Positions 52,047-60,948 of a DNA stretch of 64,000 bases are shown here, in pieces. Every line of letters starts with the position of its first letter. Positions within the stretch are counted from its first letter, which is position 1. Source of the DNA: Bifidobacterium sp. WK012_4_13 (GTDB taxonomy: Bacteria > Actinomycetota > Actinomycetes > Actinomycetales > Bifidobacteriaceae); assembly GCF_041080835.1 (NCBI RefSeq), contig NZ_CP129683.1, forward strand, positions 1,550,001-1,614,000, read 5' to 3'. The notes under the pieces were generated by a model that had not been told where the DNA came from, did no database searches, and saw only the letters and a program-made list of their open reading frames with translations. The translations under genes and the position numbers were made by a program.

Positions 52047-54451
52047 TCGTCTGGATCCTTCTTACGATTAAATTGGCGCCAAAGGCCAAGCAGTCCAAAG
52101 ATACCCGCGACCACGAGAATTGCAAGCCCACTCATATCGCTTAATCGAAGGGTGCTCGTGATGCGGGTGGTGTGGGTAGTCCCGAAGGCCTGCCCCTTGC
52201 GGTCGAGAAGCACCAATGACGCATTTGCCTTCCCTGCCGCCGCAACACGTATCGGCAAGGTGACCTGGACCTCAGAGTGCGCGGGAATCTCTATCTGGGC
52301 CTCTCTGGAGGTCACGATTTCGGCGGAATCGGTTTTCGAACTCACGATCACATGCACGGCATACGGATGGTCGTTGCTCACGGTAACCGGGAGACTGGCC
52401 GTTTCGGTGACGACGGTGACGGACTCGGATGGAGTGATGCGGACACCGGAGAGCAGGGCTCCTGCGAGCTGTGCCGCGGTGCTGGGGAGGGAACTGTTCC
52501 TGCCGGTGCCATCAAGCGAATGGATCGCGATGGTGCTCTGTGCCAGGCTTAGCTGGCTGATCCAACCGGAAGCGTCATCGCTCTGCTGTCCCGTTTGCGC
52601 CGCATCGCCCCGTGCAAGTGCCTGCGCATCCGAGGTTCCTGATGTCGTTGGAGATGATTCCGACTGTTCCTTTGAGGAAAGAATCGATGTCGAAAAGCGT
52701 GAAATGTCATCCTTGCTTGCTGCGAGGGCACTGAGCGATGAATTCAGGGCCATCAGTTCAGAACTGCTCAGACCGCTGGCTGTCGGTATTGATTGGGTCG
52801 CCGTCTGACCGCTCTTATATGACTCGGCCTTCTTCAGTGTCGCCAGATCGGTGAGCTTGAGCCAAGAGGCCTGGCTGAGATTCGACATCACCTGATCGGC
52901 GTATGCGAGATCTTCCGACGATTTCATCGCAATCAGCAGCACGCGCTCCGCATAGGGCTGCTCCATCTGATACAGCGCACTCTGCGCCATGAGCCTTGCG
53001 ATCCGGCCTGCCGAAGTGGTTTCCGCATCGGCGGATTTCGTGGTGGCCGCGTTCTGAGCGAGAAGGCTGAGCTGCTTTTGAGCCACGAGCACGCTCATGT
53101 CCCCGCTGGCAGTCTTGACCGTGTATTTGCCCGTATGGGCGGAGGCGGAATCGTCGTCCGACGCGAAGTCCGTGAGTGAGATTGCAGCGGAATATCCCTG
53201 CTTCCTCGCAGTGTCAAGAGCACGCTGGGTCCAATTCCCCTTGCCCTGCCAGGCATATGAATCCAATTTGGAGTTCGAATCGCCGGTTGCCGTCTGCAGC
53301 GCCTTCTGGGCCAAGGAGTTGTCCCACATGGAATCACTGATGCCTGCATTGGCATATGCAGATGAACCTTTTGCTGCGAATGCCGTGATGTCAAAGTCTG
53401 CCGGCTGCATTATTCCGGTGACCTGCGGAGGAATCGGAAAAGTCTGAAGGTATAGCGGGTCGGCGATGGATTGCAGGATCGGATATTTCTTCAGCAGTTC
53501 AAGCTGTCTGCGTTGAGTGGTCTCTGCCTTCTCGTTCAAGGTCACGATGCTTGAATAGTGTTCGGTATCCGAATCGGAGGAGTCGCTGCCGGCCTGAGAG
53601 GACGACGATGACGATGATGATGACGACGACGATGCAGTCGCATCGGTGCCGCTGCTCGTAGAGGACTGGGTTGGCTTTGTCTGCTTTGAGTCGCTTGACG
53701 ACGACGAGCTTGATCCCGAAGACTGCTTCCCTGTGCCAACTTGCAGTTCCTTCACCGCACTGGCACTGCCGCTCCAGCTCGATGCCGTGAGAGGAAGGAC
53801 GACGGTCATTGAAAGCGCCGGTGTGCCTGCGGTTTTCAGGCCATCGGTCGAACGTGTGACGAAGGAGTTGACACTGGCGCCATCCTTTTCGATTCCATTC
53901 GAATAGCTGAAGAGAAGGGGCTTGGGACCCCAGCTGAAAATCGACTTCAGTTGGGTGCTATCGGCTGGAACGACGATGCTGACACTTGCGTTTTTCCCTG
54001 CTTTGATCTCTGGAACCTGAACCGTTCCCAAAACGCTTTGGGTCGGAATATGTGCGTCACCATTCGCCCAATCCTGCATGTCTACCCGTGAGGTGAAGGA
54101 ATACATGGCATTCATGCTGACGGTCAGCGTGCCGGCCTTCAAAGAGTCATCGCCCGAATTAAAGATGCGAATCGAAGTCGAATAGCCCGATGTGCTGGTG
54201 AGCACGGCAGTCGCCGACTGAACGCATATTGCAACATCGGCATCCGAGCAGGATCCACTCGTGCCTGCAGAGGATTGGGAAGTGGATGCGGATGGCGAGG
54301 CTGTCGTGGCCGCATGCGCTGCCGGTGCCGTGAAGGTCGTTGCGAAGGCCATGAGAACCGCTGTGATACACGTGAACAGCGCGTATGCGATACGGGGCAT
54401 GCGTGCCGAAGATTTGACGTGATAACGCCCAGTGTGCTGCCAGTCCATCAT
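52043..54451 (-). CDS. DUF6049 family secreted membrane-anchored protein
   Basis: 802 residues with an N-terminal signal peptide (IAYALFTCITAVLMAFATTFTA, ending APAAHA) and a C-terminal TM helix (GLAILVVAGIFGLLGLW) before a short basic tail, so most of it lies outside the cell. A Ser-rich stretch at about 244-295 divides it. The protein matches the DUF6049 group, the counterpart of mycobacterial Rv3909, always placed before murJ. Its function is unknown, but the constant coupling to murJ suggests a role in peptidoglycan precursor export. Four-base overlaps connect it to the NUDIX gene and to murJ. Confidence 0.85.
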   Translation of the reverse strand: MMDWQHTGRYHVKSSARMPRIAYALFTCITAVLMAFATTFTAPAAHAATTASPSASTSQSSAGTSGSCSDADVAICVQSATAVLTSTSGYSTSIRIFNSGDDSLKAGTLTVSMNAMYSFTSRVDMQDWANGDAHIPTQSVLGTVQVPEIKAGKNASVSIVVPADSTQLKSIFSWGPKPLLFSYSNGIEKDGASVNSFVTRSTDGLKTAGTPALSMTVVLPLTASSWSGSASAVKELQVGTGKQSSGSSSSSSSDSKQTKPTQSSTSSGTDATASSSSSSSSSSSSQAGSDSSDSDTEHYSSIVTLNEKAETTQRRQLELLKKYPILQSIADPLYLQTFPIPPQVTGIMQPADFDITAFAAKGSSAYANAGISDSMWDNSLAQKALQTATGDSNSKLDSYAWQGKGNWTQRALDTARKQGYSAAISLTDFASDDDSASAHTGKYTVKTASGDMSVLVAQKQLSLLAQNAATTKSADAETTSAGRIARLMAQSALYQMEQPYAERVLLIAMKSSEDLAYADQVMSNLSQASWLKLTDLATLKKAESYKSGQTATQSIPTASGLSSSELMALNSSLSALAASKDDISRFSTSILSSKEQSESSPTTSGTSDAQALARGDAAQTGQQSDDASGWISQLSLAQSTIAIHSLDGTGRNSSLPSTAAQLAGALLSGVRITPSESVTVVTETASLPVTVSNDHPYAVHVIVSSKTDSAEIVTSREAQIEIPAHSEVQVTLPIRVAAAGKANASLVLLDRKGQAFGTTHTTRITSTLRLSDMSGLAILVVAGIFGLLGLWRQFNRKKDPDE

Positions 54452-55137
54452 CCTTGTTTCTTAAGTTTCCTTGCATACAACCATACAATCTTGCGCTCAT
54501 TAGGATAGCTCAGAACGCTTTCCAAATCATTGAAGCTGACCCATGCGGCCTGTTCGGCCTCATGATCTGGGTCGCCTTCGACCGTGAGGAAACCGCCAGT
54601 CTGCGTCAACACGAAATGATGGACTAGCTTATGAATGCGTTGGTTGGTTCCAGTGAACCAGTAGTCTATCGTCGCGATGGATTCCTGGACTTCACCGAGG
54701 ATGCCCGTCTCCTCGTGCACCTCTCGCACCGCGGTCTGCTCGGGGGTCTCGCCTTTTTCTATATGCCCCTTCGGCAGGCACCATTCGAGATGCCCGGATC
54801 GGGAGTGGCGGGCGATTATTGCGACTTCCTGCTTCTCGTTGAATATCAAGCCGCCAGCGGAATATTCACGAACGACTGGCAGATCCTGATTGTCAAGAGA
54901 TGCGAAGCTGGTCAGGTTTCCAATGAGTCTTCGACGGGCCATGATGGCGGGAGTGGGCACGCCATGCTCGTCCATTCCGTCATCCTCCGGCGTGTTGCCG
55001 GATGGGTAGCCTGCCTGCTCCTGCATGCTCTGAGAGGTGTAGAGAAGTGTGTCGGCCTCGATGATATTTTGGGCAGAGTTCTCCGCAACATCGGCCTCAT
55101 GCGCGAGCATGCGTGCGAAGTCAGCGGGCGTAATCAT
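54448..55137 (-). CDS. NUDIX hydrolase
   Basis: 229 residues. The Nudix box GHIEKGETPEQTAVREVHEETGILGE fits G-x5-E-x7-R-E-U-x-E-E-x-G-U with the catalytic glutamates intact. It corresponds to MutT4 (Rv3908 position) in mycobacteria; the substrate may be a modified nucleotide or a nucleoside diphosphate derivative. The N-terminal 80 residues have no recognised domain. It starts the leftward run NUDIX-DUF6049-murJ with four-base overlaps, and is divergent from pcnA with 83 bp between. Confidence 0.9.
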   Translation of the reverse strand: MITPADFARMLAHEADVAENSAQNIIEADTLLYTSQSMQEQAGYPSGNTPEDDGMDEHGVPTPAIMARRRLIGNLTSFASLDNQDLPVVREYSAGGLIFNEKQEVAIIARHSRSGHLEWCLPKGHIEKGETPEQTAVREVHEETGILGEVQESIATIDYWFTGTNQRIHKLVHHFVLTQTGGFLTVEGDPDHEAEQAAWVSFNDLESVLSYPNERKIVWLYARKLKKQG

Positions 55138-55220
55138 AGTTCCACTTTACGTAAGTTATTGTGCAGGTGGGGTAACGGTATGCTGGTATGCATAGGTAAG
55201 GGTTACTTGGAAGGTTACTC

Positions 55221-56636
55221 GTGGATTTTGAAGTTTGGCCGGAAGCGATTGAATTAGGGCAGATATTTGAGCAGCATGGCTATGAATTGTCACTTGTTGG
55301 CGGACCGGTAAGAGACCTACTCCTGCACAGGCGCTCGCATGACTTGGATTTCTGTTCCTCTGCCAGGCCCGAGGAATTCGAGCCGATTCTTCGCAGCTGG
55401 GGTGAGGGTTTCTGGGATATGGGCCGCAAGTTTGGCACCTTGGGGGCTGTTAGGCACCGAGATGATGGAACGGAAGTGCGCGTCGAAGTAACCACGTATC
55501 GCAGCGATCGCTACGATCCCGATTCACGCAAGCCAGAGGTCGCCTATGGCCATGACCTGCTCGGAGACCTTTCGCGCCGCGATTTCACGATTAACGCCAT
55601 GGCGCTGCGGGTTCCATCGCTCGAGTTCGTCGACCCCTTCTCAGGCGCTTCCGATTTGGTGAAGCAGGTGCTCAGGACGCCCATCGATCCCGAACGCTCG
55701 TTCGACGATGATCCTCTGCGAATGATGCGCGCCGTCCGCTTTGTGGCACAGCTTGGATTCTCGATTACTCCTGACACGGCAGTCGCCATCTCTGACATGG
55801 CGCAGCGGCTGAGCATCGTCTCTGCTGAGCGCGTGCGCGATGAACTGGTGAAGATGCTGCTTTCAGAACGCCCCAGGGAGGGTATAGAGGCATTCGTCGA
55901 GTCAGGCTTGGCCGATGTCGTGTTCCCGGAAATCCCAGCCCTGCAGTTGGAGATGGACGAGCATCATCGCCACAAGGACGTATTCGAACATACGATGATG
56001 GTGCTAGACCGCGCCATCGCCTTGGAAACCGACGATGAGGGACCGGTGCCGGCTCCTGACCTGACGCTTCGTCTGGCAGCGCTCATGCACGATATCGGCA
56101 AGCCTGCGACGAGAAGGTTCGAACCAGGTGGGAAGGTCAGTTTCCATCATCATGATGTGGTAGGCGCGAAATTGACGAGAAAGCGCCTGAAGGCATTGCG
56201 CTTTGACCGCCATCTTGTCCAAGATGTGAGCGAGCTGGTCGGATTGCACCTGCGTTTTCACGGGTACGTGGACGAGCCATGGACCGATGCAGCGGTGCGG
56301 CGCTATGTGAAGGACTCAGGCCATCTGTATGGACGCCTGAACCGTCTGACGAGGGCGGATGCTACGACTCAGAATCATCGCAAGGCACGCATGTTTGCGC
56401 AGGCGATGGATGAGATGGAAGAACGAGTCGTAGAGCTGAAGAAGAGGGAGGACTTTGACGCGCTTCGCCCTGATCTCGATGGCAGCCAGATCATGCAGAT
56501 TCTCAATCTCAAGCCTGGCCCGGAGATAGGCCAGGCCTACAAGCACATGCTTGCCTTCCGCCTGGATAACGGACCTACTGACGAGCAGACCGCCACCGTT
56601 GAACTCAGACGATGGTGGAATGAGCGCAATGGCTGA
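55221..56636 (+). CDS. pcnA: CCA tRNA nucleotidyltransferase
   Basis: 471 residues. Adds CCA to tRNA 3' ends. The nucleotidyltransferase motif is LVGGPVRDLLLHRRSHDLDFCSSA with the metal-binding Asp-x-Asp; then RRDFTINAMALRV and the RMMRAVRFVAQLGF region of the head/neck. An HD domain follows near 250-295 (HRHKDVFEHTMMVLDRA, LAALMHDIGKPATR). The start is a GTG at 55221. The gene is at the Rv3907c position of the actinobacterial block, divergent from NUDIX. Confidence 0.95.
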   Translation: MDFEVWPEAIELGQIFEQHGYELSLVGGPVRDLLLHRRSHDLDFCSSARPEEFEPILRSWGEGFWDMGRKFGTLGAVRHRDDGTEVRVEVTTYRSDRYDPDSRKPEVAYGHDLLGDLSRRDFTINAMALRVPSLEFVDPFSGASDLVKQVLRTPIDPERSFDDDPLRMMRAVRFVAQLGFSITPDTAVAISDMAQRLSIVSAERVRDELVKMLLSERPREGIEAFVESGLADVVFPEIPALQLEMDEHHRHKDVFEHTMMVLDRAIALETDDEGPVPAPDLTLRLAALMHDIGKPATRRFEPGGKVSFHHHDVVGAKLTRKRLKALRFDRHLVQDVSELVGLHLRFHGYVDEPWTDAAVRRYVKDSGHLYGRLNRLTRADATTQNHRKARMFAQAMDEMEERVVELKKREDFDALRPDLDGSQIMQILNLKPGPEIGQAYKHMLAFRLDNGPTDEQTATVELRRWWNERNG

Positions 56637-56658
56637 ATCCGCCAAAACTGGGCGATGA

Positions 56659-57282
56659 CTAGTTGACGGCGGTGTGACTGCTGGCCTTTGGCAGGTTCTT
56701 CATGGTTGAAGGGTCGGTGACGCATCCTTCGATGGAGGTGATCTTCTGCCCCGATGCAGTCTTCGTGGTGGTCTTCTTGAGGTTGTTGAACGTTGAGCCG
56801 ACAATCACATCGACAAGCTTGTCAGAGCGATCGTCCATGCGCAGAATGGCATCGTTGAATTCAGTCGCGACGGTATATGCGTTCGCGATACCATTCTTGC
56901 CGAAACGAATCTCGGTTCGAGTGAATTCCGTGGAGCTGGGGAAATCGCCAGCTGTCTGTGTGCTGAAGCCGTCGTTGCTCAGGGCTTCCATGATTGCAGT
57001 GCCCAACCCGGACTTATCCGTTCCATTGAGCACGCGAACCGTGACGTTGGGGTGATTCACATAGGTGGAATTAGCAGGCGCACAAGGCACCGCAACGCCA
57101 TAATTCGGCTTGCTTGCCACGGACTGCTTCACTGACTTCCCGAGATCGCCAAGGGTAAAGAGCAGCGAAAATACCATGGCTACAGCAAGAATAACAACCG
57201 TTATGGTGAAAACCAGCTTTTGGCGCCTACGTACAAACTGCTTACGCGCCTGGCGTTCATCGAATGGCTTGGGAACCGTCAT
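56659..57282 (-). CDS. LytR_C-domain membrane protein
   Basis: 207 residues. A basic cytoplasmic tip, a TM helix (LVFTITVVILAVAMVFSLLF), then an extracytoplasmic LytR C-terminal domain: VTVRVLNGTDKSGLGTAIMEALSNDGF. The rest is Lys/Thr rich. LytR_C proteins occur alone or attached to LytR-CpsA-Psr ligases and are involved in cell-wall assembly, though their exact activity is unknown. The ATG at 57282 has ggaagg upstream; the frame from 57300 is less likely. It is convergent with pcnA (22 bp) and follows rsmA. Confidence 0.85.
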   Translation of the reverse strand: MTVPKPFDERQARKQFVRRRQKLVFTITVVILAVAMVFSLLFTLGDLGKSVKQSVASKPNYGVAVPCAPANSTYVNHPNVTVRVLNGTDKSGLGTAIMEALSNDGFSTQTAGDFPSSTEFTRTEIRFGKNGIANAYTVATEFNDAILRMDDRSDKLVDVIVGSTFNNLKKTTTKTASGQKITSIEGCVTDPSTMKNLPKASSHTAVN

Positions 57283-57307
57283 ATTCCAACCCTTCCGCAA
57301 AATTGAC

Positions 57308-58252
57308 TTAACTCAGCTTAGCGTCATAGCCTGACCCAGACGCCTCGAGATTGTGCTGTTCTTGAAAAGGTCGGCCTGATTCGGCCAACGACAGCGATTC
57401 GAATTCATCGATCGATAATGTTTCGCCACGTCGTTTGGGGTCTATGCCACAAATCTGATAGGCCGAATCGTGCACCAATCCCCTCAGCGCCGCGTGCAGG
57501 GTCTTCCGTCGTTGACGGAATGCCGCATCGATGATGGCAAAGACGGCCCGGGTGTCGTCCGGCTGATGGTTGCCTTGAGTCCGCTGGAACCTTACCAGGG
57601 CCGAATCAACGTTCGGCGCCGGCCAGAACACGTTTCGTCCGACCGATCCGGCGCGCTGCGCGTTGCCGTACCAGGCGAGCTTCACGCTGGGGACGCCATA
57701 TATCTTGGTTCCCGGCTGCGCGACCAATCTGTCGGCAACTTCCTTCTGCACCATCACAAGCAAGGAATTCAGCGCGGGGAATCTTGCAAGCAGCGTCAGA
57801 ATGACCGGTGTCGCAACGTTGTAGGGAAGATTGGCAACAAGCGAGAACGGTCTACCATCCTCGAAATCGGGAATGTCACGAGCCTGGACCTGCAATGCGT
57901 CCATGTTGAGCACACTCAACCTCTCAGCGGCCTCGGGCATGAACTCTCGTACCGTTGACGCAAGCTTACGGGCAAGGGCTGCGTCAATTTCGATGGCATG
58001 AACGTCCGCACCGGATTCCAGAAGTCCCAGCGTAAGCGATCCGAGCCCGGGACCGACTTCGAGAACACTTTCGCCGGCATGTATTCCGGCCTCGTGGACT
58101 ATGCGTCTGACCGTTCCGGGGTCAATGACGAAGTTCTGGCCCAGCTTTTTGGTCGGAGTGATTCCCGCTTCCATGGCAAGCCTGCGAATGTCGCCTGCTC
58201 CTAACAGCCCTGAGCCAGGTTGTTCGGATGCGATGTGGGATTGAACTGGCAT
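57308..58252 (-). CDS. rsmA: 16S rRNA dimethyladenosine transferase RsmA/KsgA
   Basis: 314 residues. Dimethylates two adjacent adenosines near the 3' end of 16S rRNA. TKKLGQNFVIDPGTVRRIV, the SAM motif LEVGPGLGSLTLGLL, then HAIEIDAALARKL and the catalytic NLPYNVATPVI, and VQKEVADRLVAQPGTK are all canonical. Length is normal. Ends 25 bp before the LytR_C gene. Preceded on the same strand by the Rpf-like gene, as rpfB precedes ksgA in Actinobacteria. Confidence 0.97.
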   Translation of the reverse strand: MPVQSHIASEQPGSGLLGAGDIRRLAMEAGITPTKKLGQNFVIDPGTVRRIVHEAGIHAGESVLEVGPGLGSLTLGLLESGADVHAIEIDAALARKLASTVREFMPEAAERLSVLNMDALQVQARDIPDFEDGRPFSLVANLPYNVATPVILTLLARFPALNSLLVMVQKEVADRLVAQPGTKIYGVPSVKLAWYGNAQRAGSVGRNVFWPAPNVDSALVRFQRTQGNHQPDDTRAVFAIIDAAFRQRRKTLHAALRGLVHDSAYQICGIDPKRRGETLSIDEFESLSLAESGRPFQEQHNLEASGSGYDAKLS

Positions 58253-58307
58253 GCTGTTGGACGCCTACTCTCGAATGTGTTCGGAATTGAGGAAATGCTG
58301 GAATCAA

Positions 58308-59771
58308 TCAGTACCAGTTATATTTGACGGAATGCGCCTTGGCGGCTGTGGGACTTCCATAGCTTTCGGCGATGTATTGCAATCCCCAGTCGATTTGGAC
58401 TGCGCCGTCATACTGCCAGTTGGTTCCCATCTTGGATCCGGGGAGCGCCTGGGGAATGCCGTATGCATCGGAGCTGGCATTGTCGGCATCCCATCTCCAA
58501 CCGGACTCCTTGTTCCACAGCCAGACCAGGGCGGTCCATTCGGCACCAGTCCATCCGCGCTGCGCCGCTGCGCCTGCGGCATAGGCCTGGGCTTGGGCGA
58601 CGGTTGGCTCCCATAGTCTGCCCGAACTCGAACTGCTGCCTGTCGAAGTCGTCGCGGTTGCCGTTGGCTTTGCCGTTGGCTTTGCCGTTGCTGTGGACTT
58701 TGAGGCTGTGGCCTTAGGGGTGGCGGCGGCCGTGGATTTCGCAGCACTGCGAGTGGTGGATTTGGTGGCGCTTGGAGATGCGCTGCTTGAGCTGGGCTTG
58801 CTCGTCGATGATTTCGATGAACTTGATGCGCTGCTTGAAGGCGAGGCGCTGCTGCTTGAAGAGGAGCTGTCAGAGGATGAGCCCGAGGCTGAACTGCTGC
58901 CGGAGCTCTCCGTTTCGGTTTTTTCGGGACCGACTGCGATTATCGTGTCAATCGCCACGCTCAGGGTCTCCGTCTTCACAAGCTTCGATGATTCCACAGA
59001 ACCGTCCACGACCGTATTGTCATATGTCTCGCGATTTTCGCCATCCTGCCCCTGTTGCTCGACCTTCGTCTCGCCGGATGCCAGCGAGCTGTCAACGATG
59101 GTCCGCGTCGCATGCGCGACGGTGACGGTCTTTGTCGTCTGCGTATATTTGACACGCTGCACTCGCAGAATTGTGGTGCCGTTGTCGGACTCGACGCTTA
59201 CACGGTCATTCTTGCCAAGAACGATGCCTTTGGAGTCAAGTATCGAAGCCGCTGGAAGCTCCCCATTCGGAGCGATGGAGCTTTTCCCATCGGCTATGAC
59301 GGTCACTGGACCCTTCTTGTTGATGACCAGTCCTCCGGTGAGCTGATTGTATACATTCGCGATGTTGACGGTTACCCTGAGCGCATTCTTCTGGTTCTCA
59401 TGGAAGAACGCCAGCAGTTGCTGCACGCTCGTGGCCGTTGTCCAGAAAGGAATCTGCTTGCCACCGATGTTGATGGTCGTCTGGTATGCGCTCTGCACAC
59501 GAACGACATCGTGATTGGTCAGTGTCTTGCCCGATGTGCTGTCAACCAAGTCATGGGTCTTCACATCGACGTTCTGTTCCTGGAGAAGGCGGCTGATGCT
59601 CATTGCATAGGTCTGAACGATTCTTGTCGAGCCATTGACCTCGATCGCTACCGTCTTTCGTGCCGCGACGCCAAAGGAGGCCAATGACGCCGCCACGACG
59701 GCTGTCAAGCAAACTGCGACGCGCAAGCGCCTGCGTATGAGGAACTGCCTAGGTGTCCATCGTCTCGCCAT
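58308..59771 (-). CDS. Rpf-like secreted cell-wall protein: DUF348, G5 and lysozyme-like domains
   Basis: 487 residues. N-terminal signal anchor (RVAVCLTAVVAASLASFGVAA), two DUF348 repeats at about 29-150, a G5 domain at about 195-275 (KTVTVAHATRTIVDSSL, KVEQQGQDGENRETYDN), a Ser/Ala/Thr-rich linker (about 290-385) and a C-terminal lysozyme-like domain from about 390 (VWLWNKESGWRWDADNASSDAYGIPQ, with the catalytic Glu of NKESGW). This order is that of RpfB, though the last domain resembles the aggregation-promoting-factor type. The ATG at 59771 has gaggag seven bases upstream. It precedes rsmA, as rpfB-ksgA elsewhere. Confidence 0.9.
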   Translation of the reverse strand: MARRWTPRQFLIRRRLRVAVCLTAVVAASLASFGVAARKTVAIEVNGSTRIVQTYAMSISRLLQEQNVDVKTHDLVDSTSGKTLTNHDVVRVQSAYQTTINIGGKQIPFWTTATSVQQLLAFFHENQKNALRVTVNIANVYNQLTGGLVINKKGPVTVIADGKSSIAPNGELPAASILDSKGIVLGKNDRVSVESDNGTTILRVQRVKYTQTTKTVTVAHATRTIVDSSLASGETKVEQQGQDGENRETYDNTVVDGSVESSKLVKTETLSVAIDTIIAVGPEKTETESSGSSSASGSSSDSSSSSSSASPSSSASSSSKSSTSKPSSSSASPSATKSTTRSAAKSTAAATPKATASKSTATAKPTAKPTATATTSTGSSSSSGRLWEPTVAQAQAYAAGAAAQRGWTGAEWTALVWLWNKESGWRWDADNASSDAYGIPQALPGSKMGTNWQYDGAVQIDWGLQYIAESYGSPTAAKAHSVKYNWY

Positions 59772-60018
59772 ATAAGAGCTCCTCTTCCCTTTCCCTTGGC
59801 ATTCATGTCTCTGTTGCGATTGTAATGGTAGAAGCTGGAGAAGGTTAGTCCAAGCATGGAAGTCGTTTGAAACGTATACATTTGTGAAAAATCTGCCAGA
59901 TGCAAGGAACCGCATGCAGCAAGCGTTCAGAAAAAATTCAGAGAGCTATCCCTCACATTGCACGTGGCTATGAAGAACCACGAAGAAAACGACAAGACTG
60001 CCGCGTTTTCATAGAGGC

Positions 60019-60948
60019 ATGAGCACAGAATATGAGATTGTCAACAGCGTTTCGACGCAGGTCGGGCAAACATCGTCACATTCGCAAATCATCGAGCGTC
60101 GTGGCTACCCACGTCGCGTCGATGCGGACATCGTGATCCCGGTCTATAACGAGGAACATACACTGCAAGCCTGCATTGAGAAGCTTGGCGCGTATCTTTC
60201 AGGTCAGACAGGCCCATCGAATGCCTTCACCTGGAATATCATCATCGCGGACAACGCCAGTACGGACAGGACCTGGGATGTGGCCAGCAGGCTCTGCGAA
60301 CGCTACGGTGGCATGGTCAGAGCAGTGCGCATCGGCCGCAAGGGACGAGGAGCCGCGTTGAAGAACGCGTGGTCCGAGTCACTCGCTCGCGTCGTCGCCT
60401 ACATGGATGTCGATCTGTCGACGGACATCAGTTTCACGGGGACTCTCGTCGGTTCGCTGCTCGCAGGAGGTGCCGATGTGGCGATAGGTTCACGCCTGCT
60501 CTCGCAATCAGACGTGCAGCGGTCAACGAAACGTGAATTCATTTCTCGCACATACAACCTCATGCTGAAAACATATCTGGGCGTCAAATTCCACGACGCC
60601 CAGTGCGGCTTCAAGGCGCTCACGGCTCAAGCGGCGTCTGTGCTGCTGCCGCAGATCAAGGATGACGAATGGTTCTTCGACACCGAGATGCTGGTGCTTG
60701 CAGAACGACGCAGCATGCATATCTACGAAATCCCGGTGACCTGGGTGGAAGACAGCGACAGCCGGGTCAACATTCCTGACACAGTCAGCAAGGACATATC
60801 TGGCATGCGGCGAATGCGGCAGGATATGCGCCGCGAAATAGGCTGCCGCATTTCCAATCCATACGCATCCCTCGGTTGGGGATCCCAAAGCCAGCAGGAA
60901 TTACGCGGGTCATTGATTGAACTCGCCAATGTGAAAGTGAGCGCATGA
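60019..60948 (+). CDS. GT2 family glycosyltransferase (dolichyl/undecaprenyl-phosphate sugar synthase type)
   Basis: 309 residues. GT-A domain: DADIVIPVYNEEHTLQACIEKL, DNASTDRTWDVASRL, and the metal-binding DVDLSTD. The acceptor side has DDEWFFDTEMLVLAERR and IPVTWVEDSDSRV, as in DPM1/YkcC. It lacks clear C-terminal TM helices. It probably attaches a sugar to polyprenyl phosphate on the cytoplasmic side. The ATG at 60019 is taken. Overlap of four bases with the following GT39 gene indicates that it feeds that enzyme. Confidence 0.9.
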   Translation: MSTEYEIVNSVSTQVGQTSSHSQIIERRGYPRRVDADIVIPVYNEEHTLQACIEKLGAYLSGQTGPSNAFTWNIIIADNASTDRTWDVASRLCERYGGMVRAVRIGRKGRGAALKNAWSESLARVVAYMDVDLSTDISFTGTLVGSLLAGGADVAIGSRLLSQSDVQRSTKREFISRTYNLMLKTYLGVKFHDAQCGFKALTAQAASVLLPQIKDDEWFFDTEMLVLAERRSMHIYEIPVTWVEDSDSRVNIPDTVSKDISGMRRMRQDMRREIGCRISNPYASLGWGSQSQQELRGSLIELANVKVSA

